Assembly: GCF_018417475.1 (NCBI RefSeq)
Contig: NZ_CP054856.1
Coordinates: 4,433,001-4,497,000, forward strand
DNA length: 64,000 nt
From: Novosphingobium decolorationis
GTDB taxonomy: Bacteria; Pseudomonadota; Alphaproteobacteria; Sphingomonadales; Sphingomonadaceae
Direction of reading: 5' to 3'
Part shown: one piece after another, positions 8,980-18,489 of the stretch
How positions within the stretch are numbered: position 1 is the first letter of the stretch
Layout: every line of letters starts with the position of its first letter
Program-made: the position numbers and the translations under genes
Notes under the pieces: model-generated
Database searches by the model: none
Told to the model about the DNA's origin: nothing
The model's input: only the letters and a program-made list of their open reading frames with translations

Positions 8980-9657
8980 TTGCGCATCCTGATCGTCGAG
9001 GATGAACCCACACTCGGCAACCAGCTCAAGTCCACGCTGGAGCAGAACGGCTATGCCGTCGATCTTTCGGTCGACGGTGAAGATGGCCATTTCCTCGGCT
9101 CGACCGAGGACTACGACGCGGTCATCCTCGACCTCGGCTTGCCCGAGATCGATGGCCTGACGGTGCTGGGCATGTGGCGCAAGGAAGGGCGCAACTTCCC
9201 GGTGCTGGTGCTGACGGCACGCGATTCGTGGTCGGACAAGGTCGCCGGGCTCGACGCGGGCGCGGACGACTATCTCGCCAAGCCGTTCCAGACCGAGGAG
9301 CTGATCGCGCGCCTGAGGGCGCTGATCCGCCGTGCTTCGGGCAATACCTCCAGCGAACTGACCGCAGGCGATGTGCGTCTCGACACGCGCTCGGGCCGTG
9401 TGACGCTGGCCGGAGAGCCGGTCAAGCTCACCGCGCAGGAGTACAAGCTGCTGTCCTACCTGATGCACCACAAGGGCAAGGTGGTCAGCCGCACCGAACT
9501 GATCGAGCACATCTACGATCAGGATTTCGACCGCGATTCGAACACGATCGAGGTTTTCGTGACGCGCATCCGCAAGAAGCTCGGGTCCGACGTCATCACC
9601 ACGATCCGTGGCCTTGGCTACAGCCTCGACGATCCCGCAGAGCCGACCCGGGCCTGA
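8980..9657 (+). CDS. OmpR-family response regulator
   Basis: The receiver domain (residues 1-120) has the acidic pair ED at 7-8, the phospho-acceptor D51 in VILDLGLPE, T79-region LVLTARD, and K in YLAKPF. The C-terminal half is a winged helix of the OmpR/PhoB type (KLTAQEYKLLSYLMHHKGKVVSRTELIEHIYDQD, then TIEVFVTRIRKKLG). The start is taken as TTG 8980 with a good Shine-Dalgarno (GAGGGAGGA), since the protein then begins LRILIVEDEP as in the family. The histidine kinase follows after 19 bases. The pair resembles PhoP/PhoQ; the signal is unknown. Confidence 0.92.
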   Translation: MRILIVEDEPTLGNQLKSTLEQNGYAVDLSVDGEDGHFLGSTEDYDAVILDLGLPEIDGLTVLGMWRKEGRNFPVLVLTARDSWSDKVAGLDAGADDYLAKPFQTEELIARLRALIRRASGNTSSELTAGDVRLDTRSGRVTLAGEPVKLTAQEYKLLSYLMHHKGKVVSRTELIEHIYDQDFDRDSNTIEVFVTRIRKKLGSDVITTIRGLGYSLDDPAEPTRA

Positions 9658-9676
9658 GTCGTCGGGAGAGGCGAGG

Positions 9677-11071
9677 GTGACCAGCGCGCGCGGGCCGGTG
9701 CCTGCACAGGACATGCCGGCCAATACCGGCTCGCTCGCGCGGCGCATGATGCTGATCGCGGCAGGCTGGATCTCGATCCTGCTGCTGCTGGGTGGTTTCG
9801 CACTCGACAGTGCGCTGGCGGGCCTCGTCACGCGCAATTTCGACGAGCAGCTCAGCTACATGCTGCTGGGCATGATCGGCTCGGCCGAGATCGCGCCCGA
9901 TGGCGAGGTCTATTTCAACCGGCCGCTGGGCGACCAGCGCTTTCTTGAACCCAATTCGGGCCTGTACTGGCAGATTCGCGCCAAGGGACATGAGGACTTT
10001 TCCTCGCGCTCCTTGTGGGATCTGACGCTGGATGTTCCGGCCGATCACTACGACGCGCAGCCCCACGTCTACAATTCCGACCAGTTCCAGGGCGAACCGC
10101 TGCGGGTGATGGAGCGCTCGATCATCCTGCCTGGCAGCGATGCCGAGTGGATGTTCACCGTGGCGGCGAGCCGTGAGGAACTGGACGAGCAGATCAAGAC
10201 GTTCCGCTCGATCCTCATCTACAGTTTCGCGGTGCTGGGGGTCGGCCTCCTGCTCATGGCGGGCCTTCAGACGTGGTACGGCCTGTTCCCCTTGCGTCAT
10301 GTGCGCCGGGCCATCCAGAAGCTGCGCACGACCGGCGTGGCGCGGGTGAACGATCCGCTGCCCAAGGAAGTCGCCCCGCTGGTCGAAGAGCTCAACGCGC
10401 TGCTCGCCCATACCGAGAATCAGGCCGAGGAGGCGCGCACCCATGCGGGGAACCTCGCCCATGCCCTCAAGACGCCGCTGACGGTGGTCACCAACGCGGC
10501 CTCGGCGCAGGATCCCGATCTCGACAAGACGGTGATCCGCGAGGTCGCCAACATGCGCCGCCATGTCGACCACCATCTTGCCCGCGCCCGCGCGGTCGGA
10601 CGTCGCGCGGCGGGCATGTCGCGCGCCGAGGTCTGGCCCAGCCTAGAAGCGGTGTTCCGCGCGGTCGAGCGGCTCTACGACACGACTCGCTTCGACCTTG
10701 ATGGCGACAAGGGCGCCACGGTCGCGCTGGAAAAGCAGGACCTGGAGGAACTTCTCGGTAACCTCATCGAGAATGCGGCGAAGTATGGGGGCGGCAGTGT
10801 CTTCGTGACGGTCGATCCGCCCGGGGCCGATCCCCGTCCGGGGCTGTGCGAAATCTGGATCGAGGACGATGGCATGGGCATCCCCGAGGCCGAGCGTCCT
10901 CGCATCTTCGATCGCGGCGCACGTCTCGATACCGGCAAGCCGGGCACGGGCCTTGGCCTTGCCATCGTGCGCGATGTCGTGGAAATCTACGGTGGCTCGG
11001 TCGAACTCGCCGAAAGCGAGGACCTGGGCGGCCTGCTGGTCAAGCTACGGCTGCCGCGCGCGGCGGTGTAA
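9677..11071 (+). CDS. Sensor histidine kinase (PhoQ-like)
   Basis: Membrane sensor partner of the preceding response regulator. Two transmembrane helices (residues about 26-48 and 179-203) enclose a periplasmic sensor domain of about 130 residues. A HAMP-like linker (LFPLRHVRRAIQKLR) leads to the dimerisation domain with H262 in NLAHALKTPLTVV and to an ATP-binding domain with N-box NLIENAAKYG, G1 box EDDGMGIP and G2 box GTGLGLAIVRDVV. The HALKTPL form is typical of PhoQ relatives. The GTG at 9677 is used because a GGGAGAGGCGAG stretch precedes it; ATG 9713 is an alternative. Confidence 0.9.
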   Translation: MTSARGPVPAQDMPANTGSLARRMMLIAAGWISILLLLGGFALDSALAGLVTRNFDEQLSYMLLGMIGSAEIAPDGEVYFNRPLGDQRFLEPNSGLYWQIRAKGHEDFSSRSLWDLTLDVPADHYDAQPHVYNSDQFQGEPLRVMERSIILPGSDAEWMFTVAASREELDEQIKTFRSILIYSFAVLGVGLLLMAGLQTWYGLFPLRHVRRAIQKLRTTGVARVNDPLPKEVAPLVEELNALLAHTENQAEEARTHAGNLAHALKTPLTVVTNAASAQDPDLDKTVIREVANMRRHVDHHLARARAVGRRAAGMSRAEVWPSLEAVFRAVERLYDTTRFDLDGDKGATVALEKQDLEELLGNLIENAAKYGGGSVFVTVDPPGADPRPGLCEIWIEDDGMGIPEAERPRIFDRGARLDTGKPGTGLGLAIVRDVVEIYGGSVELAESEDLGGLLVKLRLPRAAV

Positions 11072-11216
11072 GCCTCGGTGTGCATGGCAACCTTTCGCGG
11101 GGCCATGCGCTTTGGGGGAAAGGTGGCCCGGCAACGGTTGCAGCGTGGGCGCGAAGGTCTATGTCGGCCCCCATACCGACATTCCCATTTCTCATGCGAC
11201 AAGGCGAGGAGCCGAC

Positions 11217-11420
11217 ATGAACGAAGACATCACCCTGACGCTGACCACGGACGAAGTCGCCATGCTGGTCGACGCCCTGGAAGTGGACCTGGAAGGTTAC
11301 CTCGAATCTTCCAAGGAAGCCGAATCGACCGGCAATCGCTCGGAAGTGAAGACCTTCAACGATGCGGCCCTTCGCATTCAGACCCTCATGGCCAAGCTTC
11401 AGGAATACGTTCCGGAGTAA
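11217..11420 (+). CDS. Small conserved acidic protein of unknown function
   Basis: A 67-residue soluble, acidic, helical protein (MNEDITLTLTTDEVAMLVDALEVDLEGYLESSKEAESTG) preceded by a GGCGAGGAG ribosome site. It starts 145 bases after the kinase gene on the same strand and ends before a strong two-way terminator, so it may be the last gene of the two-component operon or have its own promoter. I do not recognise a domain. Coding character is supported by the ribosome site and regular codon use. Confidence 0.7.
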   Translation: MNEDITLTLTTDEVAMLVDALEVDLEGYLESSKEAESTGNRSEVKTFNDAALRIQTLMAKLQEYVPE

Positions 11421-11462
11421 GCCTTTCGGCGCTGTTCGGTCGCCGCGGGACGCGGCGCCGTT

Positions 11463-11511
11463 CGCATACGAAAAAAGCCGTCGCGTAGTGCGACGGCTTT
11501 TTTCGTATGCG
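11463..11511. terminator. Bidirectional terminator with 22-bp perfect arms
   Basis: A perfect inverted repeat (11463-11484 and 11490-11511) with a five-base loop. Each arm contains a run of six A or T, so the hairpin can stop transcripts from both sides: the small acidic protein gene on the plus strand and chorismate mutase on the minus strand. Confidence 0.95.
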
Positions 11512-11529
11512 GGCAGGGTGTGCGCGGGA

Positions 11530-11829
11530 TCAGGCGTTCTTGGCACGCTCGTGATGGCGGATCACTTCCTGGATGATGAAGCGCAGGAACTTCTCGCCGA
11601 AGTCGGGGTCCAGGTTCGCCTCCTCGGCCAGCTTGCGCAGGCGGTCGATCTGGATCTGCTCGCGGCCGGGGTCGGAGGCGGGCAGGTCGTGCTCGGCCTT
11701 GTAGGCGCCGACCGCCTGCGTGATCCGAAAACGCTCGGCCAGCATGTGAATGAGGGCGGCATCGATATTGTCGATGCTGGAACGAAAGCCGGCAAGAACC
11801 GGATCGGAGGCGGGCGTATCCTGTGTCAT
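11530..11829 (-). CDS. Chorismate mutase, AroQ type
   Basis: Converts chorismate to prephenate, the first step toward phenylalanine and tyrosine. The protein is 99 residues, the size of a stand-alone AroQ domain, with the family pattern: RSSIDNIDAALIHMLAERFRITQAVGAYKAEHDLP (helix 1 with the active-site Arg and Lys), DPGREQIQIDRL, and FIIQEVIRHHE at the end. The catalytic residues R, K, R and E/Q of the family are in place as far as can be aligned by eye. It is monocistronic, facing a shared terminator. Confidence 0.9.
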   Translation of the reverse strand: MTQDTPASDPVLAGFRSSIDNIDAALIHMLAERFRITQAVGAYKAEHDLPASDPGREQIQIDRLRKLAEEANLDPDFGEKFLRFIIQEVIRHHERAKNA

Positions 11830-11938
11830 CGTCTGGGCGCGCTAGCATGGCTTTTCCCCCTCGGCCAGTCGCGCAATGGAGCCGAAGGCGTCCTTTTTGC
11901 ACTTGCGTCAGAGCGCGCGAGCCCCCATTGCGCCCCCG

Positions 11939-12955
11939 ATGAGTGCAGAAGTCATATCCTTGCGGGAACGCGGGTCGCAGCCTTCCCTCGCTCCCATGCT
12001 GGCGCTGACGGCGCCGGGCATGAACAGCGTCAACGCTGTCATCCTTGACCGGATGCAGAGCGAGATCCCCCTGATTCCGGCGCTCGCCGGGCATCTGATT
12101 GCCGGGGGAGGCAAGCGCATGCGCCCGATGCTGACGGTCGCAGGTGCCGAACTGTGCGGTTACCAGGGCACGCGCCACCACAAGCTGGCGGCCGCCGTGG
12201 AATTCATCCACACCGCCACCCTCCTGCACGACGACGTCGTCGACGGGTCGGAAACGCGCCGTGGCAAGGCGGCGGCCAACATCGTGTTCGGCAATCCCGC
12301 GACGGTGCTGGTGGGTGACTTCCTGTTCACCCGCTCGTTCGAACTGATGGTCGAGGATGGCAGTCTCAAGGTTCTCAAGATCCTCTCGACGGCGAGTTCG
12401 ATCATCGCTGCTGGCGAAGTCGACCAGCTGACCGCCCAGCGCCGGATCGAGACGAGCGAGGATCATTACCTCGATATCATCGGCTCCAAGACGGCGGCGC
12501 TGTTCGCGGCGGCCACGCGCATTTCGGCGGTGATCGCCGAGAAGGGCGAGGCCGAGGAACTGGCCCTCGATTCCTATGGTCGCAACCTCGGGATCGCGTT
12601 CCAGCTGGTGGACGATGCCATCGATTACGATTCCGAGGCCGCCGAATCGGGCAAGGACAAGGGCGACGATTTCCGCGAGGGCAAGATGACCCTGCCGGTG
12701 ATCCTGGCCTACGCGCGCGGCAACGCCGAGGAGCGCAAGTTCTGGGAAGACGCCATCGCGGGCTTCCGCTGCGATGATGAGGACCTCGCCCACGCGATCA
12801 CGCTCATCAACAAGCATGGCTGTGTCGAAGCGACGCGCGAGCGGGCGCGCATGTATGCGCAGCGCGCCATCGATGCGCTGTCGATCTTCCCGTCCGGCGC
12901 GGCGCGCGACGCCATGGCCGAAGCTGTCCAGTTCGCGGTCGCTCGCCGCTACTGA
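11939..12955 (+). CDS. ispB: Polyprenyl diphosphate synthase (octaprenyl/decaprenyl type)
   Basis: A trans-prenyltransferase that builds the long side chain of ubiquinone from isopentenyl diphosphate. The two aspartate-rich motifs are present: LLHDDVVDGSETRRG (DDxxD-type first motif) and FQLVDDAIDYDSEA (second motif), with GKRMRP and the KMTLPVI segment near the end. The length of 338 residues from the ATG at 11939 fits; the frame is open back to 11876, but family members begin at about this point. Chain length cannot be told by eye; sphingomonads make Q10. Confidence 0.9.
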   Translation: MSAEVISLRERGSQPSLAPMLALTAPGMNSVNAVILDRMQSEIPLIPALAGHLIAGGGKRMRPMLTVAGAELCGYQGTRHHKLAAAVEFIHTATLLHDDVVDGSETRRGKAAANIVFGNPATVLVGDFLFTRSFELMVEDGSLKVLKILSTASSIIAAGEVDQLTAQRRIETSEDHYLDIIGSKTAALFAAATRISAVIAEKGEAEELALDSYGRNLGIAFQLVDDAIDYDSEAAESGKDKGDDFREGKMTLPVILAYARGNAEERKFWEDAIAGFRCDDEDLAHAITLINKHGCVEATRERARMYAQRAIDALSIFPSGAARDAMAEAVQFAVARRY

Positions 12956-12987
12956 GGGCCGGATCGTCGTCTGATATCAGATGTATA

Positions 12988-13019
12988 GCGTTACGCCCCC
13001 GATAAGGGCGGCGTAACGC
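12988..13019. terminator. Hairpin after the polyprenyl synthase gene
   Basis: A 9-10 bp stem, GCGTTACGC (12988-12996) with GCGTAACGC (13011-13019), encloses a C-rich and G-rich loop that extends the pairing. There is no T-run, so it may be a weak or Rho-assisted terminator. Confidence 0.5.
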
Positions 13020-13078
13020 ACCATTTGCGCGGCCACAGCAATTGCAGCGCTCTTGGCAGACGGCTAAGGCAGGCCGTG

Positions 13079-13846
13079 ATGCGAGACGTCTCGGCACTTT
13101 CCCATACCGGTTACCGCTCCGGTTCCGCGCGCCAGCGCGCCCTCTCGGCTTCGCTGTCGGCGGGTATCGTCGTGCTCGTTCTGCTCGCGGCGATCTACCA
13201 GACCCAGATCGCGCCGCGTCTTGACGATGCCGCTCCCACGGTGACGAGCTTCGACGTCGAGGGAGAGCAGCAGGACAAGGGCGACAAGGCCGCCGAGGAA
13301 AAGCAGGAAGAGGTGCAAGAAGAGGAAAAGCCCGCCGAACGCGAAGTGCCCGAGCGCTTCGTCGAGCCGGTCGAGGTGCCGCCGGAGAAGGCGCCGACAG
13401 CACCGCAGCCCAAGCCTGCCTATTCCTGGCTCAAGATGTCGAGCACGGATATGGCCGCGGCCGATATCGGCAAGATGCGCGCGCCAGCCCCGACGACCGG
13501 AAACGAAGCGGGAGGGGGCAAGACCTACGGACCCGGCGAGGGGCCGGGCGGCGCTGTCCTTTACAATGCCGATTGGTACCGACGGCCGACCAATGCCGAG
13601 CTGGCCAGCTATCTGCCTGCGCAGCGCCCCGATGAGGGATACGGTCTCATCGCATGCCAGACCATCGCCGACTACAGGGTCGAGAACTGCCAGATTCTGG
13701 GCGAATCGCCGCGGGGCTCGGGCTTCGGGCTCGCGGTCCTCAACGCAGCCTGGCAGTTCCGCGTGAAACCGCCTCAGATCAACGGGAAAGCCCAACTTGG
13801 CACCTGGGTGCGGATCCGCATCGACTACGGTATCCGCAAGCTCTAG
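13079..13846 (+). CDS. TonB-like periplasm-spanning protein
   Basis: Residues about 22-42 form an N-terminal membrane anchor (SLSAGIVVLVLLAAIYQ). A periplasmic linker rich in Glu, Lys and Pro follows (residues 60-110), then a C-terminal domain of about 120 residues with the TonB-C features DWYRRPTNAELASYLP, IADYRVENCQILGESPRGSGFGLAVLNAAWQFRVKPP. TonB-type proteins pass energy from ExbBD to outer-membrane receptors; no exbB/exbD is nearby, so this could be an orphan TonB or a related protein of another use. The ATG at 13079 is chosen, with a GTG one codon earlier. Confidence 0.75.
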   Translation: MRDVSALSHTGYRSGSARQRALSASLSAGIVVLVLLAAIYQTQIAPRLDDAAPTVTSFDVEGEQQDKGDKAAEEKQEEVQEEEKPAEREVPERFVEPVEVPPEKAPTAPQPKPAYSWLKMSSTDMAAADIGKMRAPAPTTGNEAGGGKTYGPGEGPGGAVLYNADWYRRPTNAELASYLPAQRPDEGYGLIACQTIADYRVENCQILGESPRGSGFGLAVLNAAWQFRVKPPQINGKAQLGTWVRIRIDYGIRKL

Positions 13847-13861
13847 GCCTGAGAGATATCG

Positions 13862-15838
13862 CTATTGGGCGAGCTGCGTGTGCACGCTGTTGCCCACGTC
13901 CATCCGGTGCAACAGGGCCGCAAGCGGCATGGGCCGTGCGATCAGATAGCCTTGCGCAAGCGGAAAACCGGCCAGGCGCGCGCTGATGAGCTGATTGTCG
14001 GTCTCGATACCTTCGATAACGCATTCCAGGTCGAGAGAGCGGGCAAGGTTGCGGATCGCCGTGATCAGCCGTCGCCCGGCCGCTTCGTCGAGCTGTGAGG
14101 CAAAGCTGCGGTCGATCTTGAGCACATCGAGCGGCAACTGGTGGAGCGAGGACAAGCTGGAATAGCCCGTGCCGAAATCGTCGAGCGCGATCTTCGCCCC
14201 GGTCGCGTGAAGACGGCCAAGCGCGCTGCGGGCGCGTTCGAGTTCGGTGATGAGCGAAGTCTCGGTGATCTCGAAGAGAAGGCGCTTGGGTGAGCAGGTC
14301 ATTCCCGCGATCCGGTCGAGGAGCCCGGCAATCGTGCTCGGGTCCGACAGGTCGTGGCCGGACAGGTTGAAGGACATGCGCAGGTTTTCGGGCAAGGCTT
14401 CCATCGCCTGCAACGCCTTGTCGAACAGGATCAGGGTGACGTCGCGCGCGCGTCCCAGGCGCTCCCCTGTGGAGATGAGCTGTTCGGGCGAGACCTCGCC
14501 GATCAGGGGGGATGTCCAGCGGGCCAGGCACTCGACGCCGATGAAGCGCAGGTTCGTCGTATCGACGATCGGTTGGAAGGCGAGCGAGAGTTCGGCATCC
14601 AGATCAGCGGCCTGGAGCGCGGTATCGAGGGTTTGCTCCGAGCGGATCAGGGCCTCAAGTTCCTCGGTAAAACGCACGCATTGCCCGCGCTTGTGGTTCT
14701 TGGCGTGGTAGAGCGCGAAGTCGGCACGGTCGAACAGCAGGTTGGCCGTCGTTGCCGCTTCGGGATAGGAGGCAAGGCCGACAGAGCAGCCGACCGACAC
14801 GACCACATCGCCCAGTTGACCGGGCTTGCCGATTTCCTCGGCGAGGCGCTGGGCGACGGCTTCGGCTTGCTGGAGGTCGCCCATGACGATCAGCCCGAAT
14901 TCGTCACCGCCGAGCCGCGCAAGGATGGTGTCGGCGGGCGCGGCCTCGACCATTCTCTGGCCCAGAATGGAGAGCAGGCGATCGCCGTTGGCATGGCCAT
15001 AGGTGTCGTTGACCGGCTTGAAGCGGTCGAGGTCGAGCAGACCGACGCAAAACGGGCGATCACGTGGCGAACCGGCAAGGAGCTTTTCGAGGGCGGTGAA
15101 GAAGTAGCGGCGATTGGGAAGGCCGGTGAGAGCATCGGTCTGGGCAAGGTAGGCGTTCTCTTCGCCCAGCGACTGGGCCTGGCGCCGTTCGCTGTTGAGC
15201 GCGCGCTGCGAGACTTCGAGCTCCACGAAGGCGTTGTAGGAATTGCGGGTCAGCTTCAGGATCACGACGGCCACCAGCGCGAGGTTGATGGCGATTGCGA
15301 TGTAGACTTCGGTTCCGATGTAGAGCGCGTGGACGAGGAAGGAGAACGTGCCGGTCACGCAGACGGCCTCGGCGGCCTGGGGCAGGAAGCTGAGACAGTA
15401 GACGCAGCCGAGCAGGGTCACGGCCACGAAGATCGCGACATGGCCGTGTTCGTAGGGCCCGCCATAGAGATCGAGCGTGAAGGCCCAGAACACGAAGGCG
15501 AGCGAGAACACGAAGGACAGGCGCGTCGTCGCACGGAGCTTGGCCGCAACGAGGCTGGGGACGAAGGATTCCGCCTTGACCGGCCGGATCCAGATCACCA
15601 TGCGCATGAGCGAAACACCTATCAGCACGGCCGGAATCGCGTACGCGAGGATCGCGGGAGCCACGTGACGATGGGTATAGGCCAGGATCGTGGTGTTGGC
15701 GGACAGAAGCCCGTAGAGAGCCGGGATCTGCTGGCGCAGCCTTAGATACTGCGCGACAACCAACGGATGCTGACCGGCTTTCGCGGTGTTCAGGCGAGGG
15801 CTATTCTCTTGCTGCAAATCCGAAGTCTCCGCAGGCAT
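13862..15838 (-). CDS. GGDEF-EAL membrane protein (cyclic-di-GMP turnover)
   Basis: Five or six transmembrane helices fill the N-terminal part (residues about 45-210), followed by a short coiled coil. The diguanylate cyclase domain has GGDEF intact at residues 310-314 (LARLGGDEFGLIV). The phosphodiesterase domain has ECLAR in place of EALLR, with [26 protein letters not shown] and LKIDRSF retained, so the metal-binding Glu and the DDFGTG loop are there and hydrolysis is possible. The start at 15838 is used; the frame is open 52 codons further, but that stretch is AT-rich and reads as promoter. Membrane location and dual activity are inferred. Confidence 0.88.
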   Translation of the reverse strand: MPAETSDLQQENSPRLNTAKAGQHPLVVAQYLRLRQQIPALYGLLSANTTILAYTHRHVAPAILAYAIPAVLIGVSLMRMVIWIRPVKAESFVPSLVAAKLRATTRLSFVFSLAFVFWAFTLDLYGGPYEHGHVAIFVAVTLLGCVYCLSFLPQAAEAVCVTGTFSFLVHALYIGTEVYIAIAINLALVAVVILKLTRNSYNAFVELEVSQRALNSERRQAQSLGEENAYLAQTDALTGLPNRRYFFTALEKLLAGSPRDRPFCVGLLDLDRFKPVNDTYGHANGDRLLSILGQRMVEAAPADTILARLGGDEFGLIVMGDLQQAEAVAQRLAEEIGKPGQLGDVVVSVGCSVGLASYPEAATTANLLFDRADFALYHAKNHKRGQCVRFTEELEALIRSEQTLDTALQAADLDAELSLAFQPIVDTTNLRFIGVECLARWTSPLIGEVSPEQLISTGERLGRARDVTLILFDKALQAMEALPENLRMSFNLSGHDLSDPSTIAGLLDRIAGMTCSPKRLLFEITETSLITELERARSALGRLHATGAKIALDDFGTGYSSLSSLHQLPLDVLKIDRSFASQLDEAAGRRLITAIRNLARSLDLECVIEGIETDNQLISARLAGFPLAQGYLIARPMPLAALLHRMDVGNSVHTQLAQ

Positions 15839-15987
15839 GGCTAACGGACAATGATTGACGAAATGTACACGTGCCGGAAAATGAGACAGGTCCTTCCTTC
15901 TACGATGTTTTATGCATTTAACCATATGACTTGCGAATTGTTGCGCAGATCGTGTGAACGAGGCGATCATCTGTCGGGAGGTCGGGG

Positions 15988-18444
15988 ATGACACGCTTGC
16001 CCGTAGAAGAGGTTCTCCACCAGCTTTGCAGGGCCCTGGATGTTCATGCAGGGGCGGTCCTCATCGCGCCTCCAGGGGCCGGCAAGACCACCGCAGTGGC
16101 GCCAACGCTGCTCACCCAGCGCTGGTGTACAGGCAAGATCATCCTGCTTTCGCCGCGCCGTGTCGCGGCCCGTGCAGCGGCGGAGCGCATGGCCGAACAG
16201 CTTGGTGAAAAGGCGGGCGATACGGTTGGCTATCTCACGCGGCTTGATAGCCGGACCTCGGCACGCACGCGGATCCTGGTGATGACCGAGGCGATTTTCG
16301 TCTCGACGATCCTGGCCGATCCCGAGCTCGACGGGGTCAGTGCCGTGCTGTTTGATGAAGCGCACGAGCGCCACCTCGACAGCGATCTGGGCCTGGCCCT
16401 GGCACGCGAATGCCAGGACGTGCTGCGCGAGGACCTGCGCATCCTGGTCATGTCCGCGACGCTCGACGGCGCCCGCTTTGCCAGCCTGCTGGGTCCCGGA
16501 ACGCAGGTCATCGAGAGTGAAGGACGCGCCTGGCCACTGGAAATACGTTGGCTCGGACGCGCGGCGGAGAAGCGTGTCGAGGAATCGGTGGCTTCGGCCG
16601 TCCTGCAGGCCTGGCGCGAGGAGGACGGGGATATCCTCGCCTTCCTGCCTGGCGTGCGCGAGATCGAGCGCGTCTCGGAACGTATTCGTGAGCACCTGCC
16701 ATCTGCGCAGATCCATGCGTTGCACGGCCAATGCGATCCCGCGGCCCAGCGTGCGGCAATCCGGCGCGATCCGGAAGGGCGCCGCCGGATCGTTCTGGCA
16801 ACCGCGATCGCCGAGACATCTCTTACTCTTGATGGCGTGCGCGTCGTGGTCGATGCCGGGCTCGCGCGGCGCGCCGAGTTCGACAAGGCCGCGGGCGTCA
16901 CCCGCCTCGTTACGCACGCGGCCAGTCAGGCCTCGGCGGCGCAGCGGGCCGGACGCGCGGGCCGTCAGGGGCCGGGTGTCGCCTATCGATTGTGGGAAGA
17001 GGCGGCGCACGCCGGGCGGCCCGCCTTCGAGGCTCCCGAGATCAAGGTTAGCGATCTGGCACCGCTCACGCTCTCACTCGCACAGTGGGGGACGGGCGAT
17101 CCGGCGCAGATGGCCTGGATCGACCCGCCGCCCGAAGCTGCGCTGGCGGCGGCCAGGACGCAGCTTCTCGGGCTGGGCGCGCTTGACGAGGAGGGGCGGA
17201 TTACGCCTTTCGGAGACAAGGTCGCACGCCTGCCGATGAGCCCGAGCCACGCGACCATGATCCTTCAGGCCTGCACGTATGGCTGCGCGCGCACGGCTGC
17301 CCGGCTTGCGCTGCTCTTGCAGGAAAGAGGGCTTGGCGGGCGCGGTGACGATCTTGCGCAGCGCCTGGCGCGGTGGGGTGCGGATCGCTCCGCACGCGCC
17401 GAGGCGGCGCGCAAACTGGCGGCAGGCTGGGCGCGCAAGGCACAGGCGCTGATGAAAGGAGTTGTCGAGGAGGCGCAGGACGTACCGCCCGCGATCCTCC
17501 TTGCCATGGGGCAGCCCGCCATGCTGGCCCGGCGGCGTGATCCGAGTGGGGAGCATTGGTTGTCGGCGGGGGGGCGTGGGTATGTTCTCGATCCGACCTC
17601 ACCTCTCGCCGCGCGCGAGTGGATGGTGATCGGCGATGCGCAGGGACAGGCGCGTGGGGCGCGCATTCTCTCGGGCATCCCGCTCGAAGCGGCGGAGGTC
17701 GAGGGCTGGCTCGGTGATCGAATGGAGCGTCGCTCGATCCTGCGCTGGAACGAGGCCGAGGCGCGCGTGGAGGCCCGCCTCGAGCGGCGGATTGGCGCGA
17801 TCGTGTTGGCGAGCGGGCCCGATCCTGCGCCCGATCCGGATTCGATTCGCGCCTTTCTTCTGGAGCGGGTGCGCGCCAGTGGGCTCGACATCGTGCCGAT
17901 GGGCAGGGCCTCGCTCGCGCTCTTGCGACGTGCGCGCCATGCCGGGGTAGAGGCGCTGGGCGAGGCGGCGCTGCTCGAGGACCTGGAAGACTGGCTGGGT
18001 CCAGTCCTGGGGCGGCGACTCGACGCTATCGACCAGGGGGCGCTGCATGGCGCGCTGCGTGGCCGCCTAACCTGGGAAGACCAGCAGCGAATCGATCATC
18101 TGGCACCTGCGGAATTTCGCAGTCCGGCTGGCACAAGTCATGCCATCGATTACGAAGATGAAGGCGGGCCGAGCGTGGAGGTGCGCGTGCAGGCACTGTT
18201 CGGGCTCGACCGGCACCCGGGCTATGGGAAGCCCGAAAATCCGTTGCTTTTGAAGCTGACTTCGCCCGCTGGCCGTCCGATCCAGACCACCCGCGATCTC
18301 CCCGGGTTCTGGCGGGGGAGCTGGAAGGACGTTCAGCGCGAGATGAAAGGGCGCTATCCCCGGCACCGCTGGCCGGATGAACCCTGGAACGAGAACCCCA
18401 GTCTGAAGACCAAAAACGCGTTCGAACGCTCCGGAAAGGCGTGA
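15988..18444 (+). CDS. hrpB: ATP-dependent helicase HrpB (DEAH box)
   Basis: A DEAH-box RNA helicase-like protein of 818 residues. Motif I is APPGAGKTT (residues about 27-35), motif II LFDEAHERH, motif III VMSATLD, motif VI AQRAGRAGRQGPG. The helicase-associated domain and the HrpB-specific C-terminal region (GRYPRHRWPDEPW) follow. HrpB's role in bacteria is poorly defined. It is transcribed away from the GGDEF-EAL gene across a 149-base AT-richer divergent promoter region. Confidence 0.93.
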   Translation: MTRLPVEEVLHQLCRALDVHAGAVLIAPPGAGKTTAVAPTLLTQRWCTGKIILLSPRRVAARAAAERMAEQLGEKAGDTVGYLTRLDSRTSARTRILVMTEAIFVSTILADPELDGVSAVLFDEAHERHLDSDLGLALARECQDVLREDLRILVMSATLDGARFASLLGPGTQVIESEGRAWPLEIRWLGRAAEKRVEESVASAVLQAWREEDGDILAFLPGVREIERVSERIREHLPSAQIHALHGQCDPAAQRAAIRRDPEGRRRIVLATAIAETSLTLDGVRVVVDAGLARRAEFDKAAGVTRLVTHAASQASAAQRAGRAGRQGPGVAYRLWEEAAHAGRPAFEAPEIKVSDLAPLTLSLAQWGTGDPAQMAWIDPPPEAALAAARTQLLGLGALDEEGRITPFGDKVARLPMSPSHATMILQACTYGCARTAARLALLLQERGLGGRGDDLAQRLARWGADRSARAEAARKLAAGWARKAQALMKGVVEEAQDVPPAILLAMGQPAMLARRRDPSGEHWLSAGGRGYVLDPTSPLAAREWMVIGDAQGQARGARILSGIPLEAAEVEGWLGDRMERRSILRWNEAEARVEARLERRIGAIVLASGPDPAPDPDSIRAFLLERVRASGLDIVPMGRASLALLRRARHAGVEALGEAALLEDLEDWLGPVLGRRLDAIDQGALHGALRGRLTWEDQQRIDHLAPAEFRSPAGTSHAIDYEDEGGPSVEVRVQALFGLDRHPGYGKPENPLLLKLTSPAGRPIQTTRDLPGFWRGSWKDVQREMKGRYPRHRWPDEPWNENPSLKTKNAFERSGKA

Positions 18445-18489
18445 TTTGAACTTGATTTCCGGCGCGATTTGGGGGCAATGCACATCCCC

